Below, in pieces: positions 29,584-34,800 of a stretch of 34,800 bases of DNA (position 1 is its first letter; the number at the start of each line of letters is the position of its first letter). The stretch lies in the IMG/VR virus record IMGVR_UViG_3300035666_002029, positions 1 to 34,800 of that record; one strand, 5' to 3'. The notes under the pieces were generated by a model. That model searched no databases, was not told the origin of the DNA, and worked only from the letters and a program-made list of their open reading frames with translations. The DNA is from a virus. The translations under genes were made by a program, and so were the position numbers.

Positions 29584-30950
29584 ACAAATTTTTTAGTGTA
29601 GTAATACCGTGTTGGGAAATAAAAGGGAAAGGCGTAGATTATTTAGAGTGGTCATTCAATATACTTGCAAATCAAACATTTAAAGATTTTGAAGTAGTTA
29701 TATCAGATCATAGTGTAGATGATGAAATAAGAGACTTATGTGATAGATGGTTACCTTATCTTGATATAATATATACAAAGAATTCACACGGTAGAGGAAA
29801 GATCTCTCCTAATCTAAATAATGCTATTAGGCACGCTACTGGTAAATACATTAAGATTTTATTTCAAGATGATTTTCTATATGACCAAGAGTCTCTAGAA
29901 ATTATTTACAAACATATAATAAATAATGCAGAAAAATATTGGTTCGTTAATGCTTGTGTACATACGAAAGATGCAGTAACTTGTTATGACCCTATGTTTC
30001 CCATGTATCACGATAGGATCCACGAAGGTTATAATACAATATCGTGTCCTACTGTACTTACTATTAAGAATGAAAACGTAATGGAATTTGATGAATCTTT
30101 AAATTGGTTAGTAGATGTAGATTACTATAAAAGATTATACATCAATCATGGACTTCCAGTGATAATACAGCATATATGTGCAGTAAATAGGGATTCAGAA
30201 GTAAGAACTACAACTATGATTACAGAGCAAGAAAAAATAGAAGAAGTTAAAAGAGTAATAGAGAGATATAATAATCAAAAATATTTAGACTTATCTAAAG
30301 TAACACTCATAGCCGTCACTTCTGTAAGATTGCAAGAGCACATAAAAGCACTAATGTATAGTTCTAAAAATATAAAATTTGGAGCTATAAAGCTTGTATC
30401 CCATGAAAAACCAGAAAACTTACCTGATAAAATACAGTTCGAGTATATAGAGAAGATGAATAATATAAATGAGTGGAACTACTCTATGATATATAAATTA
30501 GGAAAGTACATAGACACTGAATTTGCTATGGTGATTCATGATGATGGATTTGTAATTAATCCTAGTTCTTGGAAAAATGAATTCTTTGATTATGATTATA
30601 TAGGAGCCCCCTGGCCAATACCACATTCATCTGACAAAGTATCTTATAGAGATATTAATGGAGAATTAATAAGAGTAGGAAATAGCGTATCACTAAGAAG
30701 TAAAAAATTAATAGATCTTCCAAATCAATTAAATTTAGAATGGAAAGCTTTTCATGGATATTATAGTGAAGATGGTTATATAGCAGTAAATTATAGACAC
30801 ATATATAAAGAATATGGTTGTAAATTTGCCGATTTAAATATTGCCAAATATTTCTCTCACGAGACTGAAATTCCTGAAACTATTGGTATAGCCCCTTTCG
30901 CATTTCATGGAAAGAATAGTGTACATAGGCAACTATTAAATACAGTATAA
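29568..30950 (+). CDS. GT2-DUF5672 fusion protein
   Basis: A 460-residue two-part protein. Residues ~8-235 form a GT2-like domain (FFSVVIPCWEIKGKG, SDHSVDDEI, FQDDFLYDQES with QDD as its metal motif, and NWLVDVDYYKRLY). Residues ~255-460 match DUF5672: VTLIAVTSVRLQEHIKALMYS, EFAMVIHDDGFVINPSSW, YDYIGAPWP, EDGYIAVNYRH, and a final PFAFHGK. DUF5672 is often found in glycan loci and has its own DDG motif, so both halves may act on sugars. ATG 29568 is preferred to the upstream ATG 29517, since it begins just before the GT2 fold. Overlaps the GT11 gene by 16 nt. Confidence 0.85.
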   Translation: MDNRINKFFSVVIPCWEIKGKGVDYLEWSFNILANQTFKDFEVVISDHSVDDEIRDLCDRWLPYLDIIYTKNSHGRGKISPNLNNAIRHATGKYIKILFQDDFLYDQESLEIIYKHIINNAEKYWFVNACVHTKDAVTCYDPMFPMYHDRIHEGYNTISCPTVLTIKNENVMEFDESLNWLVDVDYYKRLYINHGLPVIIQHICAVNRDSEVRTTTMITEQEKIEEVKRVIERYNNQKYLDLSKVTLIAVTSVRLQEHIKALMYSSKNIKFGAIKLVSHEKPENLPDKIQFEYIEKMNNINEWNYSMIYKLGKYIDTEFAMVIHDDGFVINPSSWKNEFFDYDYIGAPWPIPHSSDKVSYRDINGELIRVGNSVSLRSKKLIDLPNQLNLEWKAFHGYYSEDGYIAVNYRHIYKEYGCKFADLNIAKYFSHETEIPETIGIAPFAFHGKNSVHRQLLNTV

Positions 30951-30953
30951 AAA

Positions 30954-31847
30954 ATGATAGCCACAGAATTTGTATTTGGCCAAGGATTTGGAAACCAATT
31001 AGCATGCTATGTAACAACGAGAGCAATTGCTAAAAGAAATGGTTATGAATTTGGATATGAAGGACAAGAAAACTTTGGAGATAAGAGATATAATGATCGA
31101 GGTGTATACTTCATGAATATGGATATGGGAATTCCCGTAAGCAGAATAGAAAGAACCTATACAGAAAGAGAAAGAAGAATAAAGTTTACTCATTCCCACC
31201 ACGATTCTACAATAGGTTGTGATGTTAGATTAATAGACAATGATTTAATCAATGTATTAGATAATACAAAGATTATGGGTATCATGCAAGGAGAGGATTA
31301 CTTTTGGGATTATAAAGAAGAAGTTAAAGACTGGTTGAAAGTAAAACCTGAATTTGATTGCATAGACTATAGAGATGATAATATCTGTGTATTAAATATT
31401 AGAGACTATGAAGGAGATCCAACGCTATTCCTACAAAGAGATTATTGGTTAGCTGCTATTACTCATATGAGAAGCATTAATCCAAAAATGAAGTTTGTCG
31501 TTATCACAGAAAATCCAGAAGTTGCAAAGCGACAGTTACCAGAATTAGCAGATAATTGTTATCACTTCGATTTAGCAAAAGATTATTCTATAGTAAAGAA
31601 TGCAAAATGGCTTATATTGTCAAATTCTAGCTTTGCATATTTCCCAGCGTTCTGTAGCGATGCTAACCTTATAATAGCACCAAAGTATTGGGCTAGACAT
31701 AATGTATCTGATGGCTATTGGGCATGTGGTTATAATATATCTAGAAAGTTTACCTACATGGATAGAGCAAGAACACTACAAACATATGACGAAGTAATTA
31801 GAGAATTTGAAATATATAAACAAGAAACCAAAATATATGATATTTGA
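30954..31847 (+). CDS. GT11-like glycosyltransferase, divergent
   Basis: A 297-residue protein sharing the GT11 plan: FGQGFGNQLACYVTTRAIAKRNG at the start, VLNIRDYEGDPTLFLQRDYW in place of the HxRxGDY donor motif, and LILSNSSFAYFPAFCSD near the end. Since the donor motif is changed (NIRDYEG), specificity differs from the first GT11 enzyme, and activity is uncertain. The start ATG follows 3 nt after the previous stop, and the end overlaps the GT17 gene by 11 nt. AT-rich codon use matches the rest of the cassette. Confidence 0.75.
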   Translation: MIATEFVFGQGFGNQLACYVTTRAIAKRNGYEFGYEGQENFGDKRYNDRGVYFMNMDMGIPVSRIERTYTERERRIKFTHSHHDSTIGCDVRLIDNDLINVLDNTKIMGIMQGEDYFWDYKEEVKDWLKVKPEFDCIDYRDDNICVLNIRDYEGDPTLFLQRDYWLAAITHMRSINPKMKFVVITENPEVAKRQLPELADNCYHFDLAKDYSIVKNAKWLILSNSSFAYFPAFCSDANLIIAPKYWARHNVSDGYWACGYNISRKFTYMDRARTLQTYDEVIREFEIYKQETKIYDI

Positions 31848-32694
31848 TGTTTTTACAATGAATAATGAGCTAGATCTTCTAGAGCTTAGATTAGAAATGT
31901 TAGATCCTTACGTTGATATATTTGTAATTGTAGAATGTGTTAGCACATTCTCAAGAAAACCAAAACCTCTACACTTTGAAGAGAATATGATAAGATATAA
32001 AAAGTATTTGCATAAGATACATCATCATGTGACTAGATTTCCTCCCGAGTCTTACGAAGATCTTCAATCAAGAATAGAAAATCCACAAACTACAGATTTA
32101 GAGAGACATATTTGTATGCAAGCGTTAACAAGTACTAATGTTCCTCCTGGAGAACTTCATTGGTTAAATGAATTTTATCAAAAAGAATTTATAAGAAAAG
32201 CATTACTAGATGCAGATGCTTCTGCTCAAGATATTATTATGGTAGGAGATTTAGATGAAATCTGGAATCCTGAATATGATTATAATTTTATAGATGATGT
32301 TAGCATATATAAACTTAAACAACTTGTCTATTCTGGATATATGAACGTTAGATCTAATGAAGAATGGGCAGGTACACTTGTTACTCGATATAAGAATATA
32401 AAAAATGCATGTCTTAATCATTTAAGAACAGCTTCAAAAACCAACTATGTTTATATAGATAATGCAGGTTGGCATTTTACTTTTATGGGCGGCCCAGAAC
32501 AGATTAAACACAAAATTCAATCTTATGGTCACCAAGAATTTAATAATGAATCTGTAATTAATAATGTTGAGAATTTATTAAAAAATAATCAAGACGTACT
32601 TGGAAGAAATAATTTTACTTTTTGGCAAGATGATGTAAATTTACCACAGTATGTGTTAGATAACAAAGAAAAATACAAACAATTTTTTAAATGA
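31837..32694 (+). CDS. GT17-type glycosyltransferase
   Basis: A 285-residue protein of the GT17 family (known from eukaryotic beta-1,4-mannosyl-glycoprotein GlcNAc transferase and many bacteria). MIFDVFTMNNELDLLELRLEML, VDIFVIVECVSTFSRKPKPLHFEEN, and the metal motif VGDLDEIWNP are seen, with the late GWHFTFMGGPEQIKHKIQSYGHQEF. ATG 31837 gives the family's typical start and overlaps the previous gene by 11 nt; a TTG at 31807 would extend it by 10 unrelated residues. Last gene of the AT-rich cassette; it overlaps the next GT2 gene by 4 nt. Confidence 0.85.
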   Translation: MIFDVFTMNNELDLLELRLEMLDPYVDIFVIVECVSTFSRKPKPLHFEENMIRYKKYLHKIHHHVTRFPPESYEDLQSRIENPQTTDLERHICMQALTSTNVPPGELHWLNEFYQKEFIRKALLDADASAQDIIMVGDLDEIWNPEYDYNFIDDVSIYKLKQLVYSGYMNVRSNEEWAGTLVTRYKNIKNACLNHLRTASKTNYVYIDNAGWHFTFMGGPEQIKHKIQSYGHQEFNNESVINNVENLLKNNQDVLGRNNFTFWQDDVNLPQYVLDNKEKYKQFFK

Positions 32695-33845
32695 TAAGCT
32701 ACTGTATTCCGTCTAAGAATAATCTTCGCTATTTAATACCCTGTATAAAATCGATAAGAGAGAATTCTCACTACGATAACGAAGTAATAGTTTTTGTGGA
32801 TCAAGACAACGACGGTACCGAATCTTGGTTAATAGAAAATAACATTAAATACTTTGTCAACCAATCAGGAGCTCCATTGGGCATAGGACACGCTTACGAT
32901 ACTATGTTTAAGCAAGCAAGATTCGATAAAGTTGTAGCTTTCCACGCTGACATGATATTAGGTAAAGACGCTGATCTAAACATGATCAAACACCACTCAA
33001 TAGGTAAAGTAGTTTGTTCAACTAGAATAGAGCCACCGCTACATCCGCACGGACCAGAAAAGATGACAATGGATTTCGGTCTATGGCCAGAAGAAATTAA
33101 GTGGAAAGAATTCGATGCTTACGTTAAACACTATTCGAACTTAAACTTCGGGGTGACAACAAAGTCCATGTTCGCACCGTGGTTGATCGATCGCAGGAAT
33201 CACTTGGGTCACGATCCCTTGTTCTTATCAGTTTACGAAGATGCAGATCTATTTAGAAGGTTTGTGCTTGCTGGATACGAACTTGTGCAGTCTTGGGATA
33301 GTTTGGTATATCACTTAACTTGCAGAGGCGGCCAGTTTAGCGGCGCAACGAAGATGGAAGACTTCAAAAAGAAAGACGAAAACTGGTTGAGAAATAACCA
33401 AATATCTATGTTGGAATACGTGAGGAAGTGGGGAGGAATGTTTAAAGAGTACGGACCTTGCGAACCAAGACCAAATATAAAATATGACATAGGATTAAAG
33501 GTAACCAATGCTAGACACATACCAGAGATTTTGGGTTACGAACCTTATTTCAATTCGATGCAAGTCGACATCGATACACAGAAATATATCGAAAGCGCGC
33601 AACTTAATTCTAAGTTTGATATAAAAGCTAAATTCGTAGAAGAATTAACCAATGACATTATTGTGGAGTTGGACTGTTCTTCTAAGACCCAATTAGAGTC
33701 TTTTGATTATGCGATTCAAAACATAGAGGATTTACTAAGTTCGACAGAACCCAACGAGACTTATCAATTAGCCAACGACGGAATTTTATTAACAATAAAA
33801 GTAAAAGATAAAATTCCTCAAAACATAAAAATAGATTTATGGTAA
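32691..33845 (+). CDS. GT2-type glycosyltransferase with extra C-terminal domain
   Basis: A 384-residue protein. Residues ~1-235 are a GT2-like domain (SYCIPSKNNLRYLIPCIKSI, VDQDNDGTESWL, FHADMILG as its DxD-equivalent HADM, and EDADLFRRF). A further ~120-residue part (KYDIGLKVTNARHIPEILGYEPYFNSMQVDID, ending IKVKDKIPQNIKIDLW) has no known fold to me. The next gene is clearly a paralogue (shared EPPLHP-G-EK-MDFG, MFAPW and YHLTCRG). Codon use returns to the core pattern within the first 30 bases. Overlaps its neighbours by 4 and 7 nt. Confidence 0.85.
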   Translation: MISYCIPSKNNLRYLIPCIKSIRENSHYDNEVIVFVDQDNDGTESWLIENNIKYFVNQSGAPLGIGHAYDTMFKQARFDKVVAFHADMILGKDADLNMIKHHSIGKVVCSTRIEPPLHPHGPEKMTMDFGLWPEEIKWKEFDAYVKHYSNLNFGVTTKSMFAPWLIDRRNHLGHDPLFLSVYEDADLFRRFVLAGYELVQSWDSLVYHLTCRGGQFSGATKMEDFKKKDENWLRNNQISMLEYVRKWGGMFKEYGPCEPRPNIKYDIGLKVTNARHIPEILGYEPYFNSMQVDIDTQKYIESAQLNSKFDIKAKFVEELTNDIIVELDCSSKTQLESFDYAIQNIEDLLSSTEPNETYQLANDGILLTIKVKDKIPQNIKIDLW

Positions 33846-34800
33846 CATTCGTAATACCCTCGCACAACAATTTAAGACACTTAAAAAACCTATACGATTC
33901 CATAAAGACAAATGCTCCAAATGCAAAACTCGTATTTTTAGACGATGCGTCAACTGATGGAACTTATGAATGGCTAAAAGAGATTTCAGCAAAAGACGAA
34001 AACGTATACGAGCCCTATAGAACAGAACAAAGGGTTGGTCATACAGTGTTGTACGATGTGGGAATTTCCATATCAAAAGAAGACATAGTGGGAATCCTTC
34101 ATGCTGACATGATCGTCGGTCCGAATTATATGGAAAACTTATTAAAACACTTAAAACCAAAAACAGTTGTGTGTGGAACTAGAGTTGAACCACCTCTCCA
34201 TCCACCAGGCCAAGAGAAGATTATCATGGATTTTGGTATGGACTTTGACGACTTGAATGTCGATTCGTTCTACAAGTATGCTACGCAAGCCCAAACTCAA
34301 TACGAAAATCAAATCACTTACGGAATGTTCGCTCCGTGGATAATCTACAAAGAAGATTTCGCTTCTATGGGAGGACACGATGCTTTGTTTTCTCCGTTTC
34401 CTTACGAAGATTCAGATATATTCCAAAGGTGGATGTTAAGTGGTTATAGGTTAATACAATCTAGAGACGCTTTTGTTTACCACTTAACTTGCAGAGGCCA
34501 TAGATTTGTAGAAAAGGTTGGTAAAGATGACGATTACTTCGTGGCAGCAAACCAACGATCTATGAGAAATTATTTAAGAAAGTGGGGATCTTGGATACAG
34601 AACGATGAGTATCACCACCCCATTTTAACCCCTCGATACGAAATAGGCATAGTGATTAAAAATTGTAATCAAGATGACTTATACGCGCTAGAACCAAGAT
34701 TCGATGCGGTTAGAGTAGATATGGATTATTCGTATTACATTGCAGAAGACGGAGAGCAGGGAGAAACTCCTTACGATTTGTCAGAGAAGATTAAACAAAT
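33839..34800 (+). CDS. GT2-type glycosyltransferase, partial (runs off the window)
   Basis: From ATG 33839 to the window end, 320 codons are open with no stop, so the gene is cut by the edge. The N-terminus is FVIPSHNNLRHLKNLYDSI, then FLDDASTDGTYEWL, the metal motif HADMIVG, the shared EPPLHPPGQEK, the MFAPWI segment, EDSDIFQRW and YHLTCRGH. It is a tandem paralogue of the gene before it, also with a C-terminal region resembling RYEIGIVIKN...RVDMDY. Gene duplication followed by divergence probably supplied two acceptor or donor specificities. Overlap with the previous gene is 7 nt. Confidence 0.88.
   Translation, partial: MVTFVIPSHNNLRHLKNLYDSIKTNAPNAKLVFLDDASTDGTYEWLKEISAKDENVYEPYRTEQRVGHTVLYDVGISISKEDIVGILHADMIVGPNYMENLLKHLKPKTVVCGTRVEPPLHPPGQEKIIMDFGMDFDDLNVDSFYKYATQAQTQYENQITYGMFAPWIIYKEDFASMGGHDALFSPFPYEDSDIFQRWMLSGYRLIQSRDAFVYHLTCRGHRFVEKVGKDDDYFVAANQRSMRNYLRKWGSWIQNDEYHHPILTPRYEIGIVIKNCNQDDLYALEPRFDAVRVDMDYSYYIAEDGEQGETPYDLSEKIKQ

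Noticed and set aside
1-34800. tRNA genes, CRISPR arrays, insertion sequences, attachment sites
   Set aside because: No cloverleaf-type sequence with CCA end, regular repeat array, transposase or integrase was seen by eye; a tRNA scan was not possible.

Overview
The window looks like part of the genome of a large, lytic, tailed phage with T4-like replication and nucleotide metabolism. Every gene I can support lies on the + strand, packed with short gaps or 4-16 nt overlaps. The set includes a 5'-3' exonuclease, DnaB/gp41-type helicase, class Ia ribonucleotide reductase, family A DNA polymerase, MazG, dCMP deaminase, a dCMP hydroxymethylase-like protein, thioredoxin and a virally arranged Hsp20-GroES-GroEL set. 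DNA is AT-rich. Most starts follow A-rich leaders without a Shine-Dalgarno sequence, and some promoters fit TTTG...TAnnTTTG. Both traits are typical of Bacteroidota hosts; that host assignment is inference. No integrase, tRNA, rRNA or CRISPR array was seen.

Layout. 1-4111: replication block (possible RecA/UvsX-like C-terminus, HNH homing endonuclease behind a strong hairpin, exonuclease, a small exported protein, helicase). 4316-6942: nrdB-nrdA, whose last ~50 bp are abruptly GC-rich. 6956-8004: four small proteins. 8041-10544: DNA polymerase and a small protein. 10665-13763: Hsp20, GroES, GroEL and small genes, ending in a clear intrinsic terminator. 13862-15911: a small protein, an SGNH-like protein and a fold-type II PLP-like protein. 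15949-17953: a nucleotide-pool operon (DUF6378-like, MazG fusion, dCMP deaminase, dCMP hydroxymethylase-like). 17959-21940: mostly small proteins, thioredoxin, a possible holin, a Cas4/AddB-like nuclease and a ribbon-helix-helix protein. 21948-34800: a long sugar region with two GT4 enzymes, several GT2 enzymes, a DUF3431 protein, and an AT-richer inner cassette (about 26.75-32.69 kb) with an RfbH-like dehydrase, an NAD-dependent reductase/epimerase, two GT11-like enzymes, a GT2-DUF5672 fusion and a GT17 enzyme.

How the parts may work together. RNR and thioredoxin make deoxynucleotides. MazG, dCMP deaminase and the gp42-like enzyme reshape the cytosine pool, which suggests hydroxymethylated cytosine DNA. 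The polymerase, helicase, exonuclease and recombinase-like protein replicate it. The sugar region could glycosylate DNA, virion proteins or the host envelope. The most interesting observations are the Asp signature of the hydroxymethylase, the phage-borne 3,6-dideoxyhexose-type genes, the GC-rich tail of nrdA, a candidate -1 frameshift at 13551-13557, and the SGNH/PLP gene pair.
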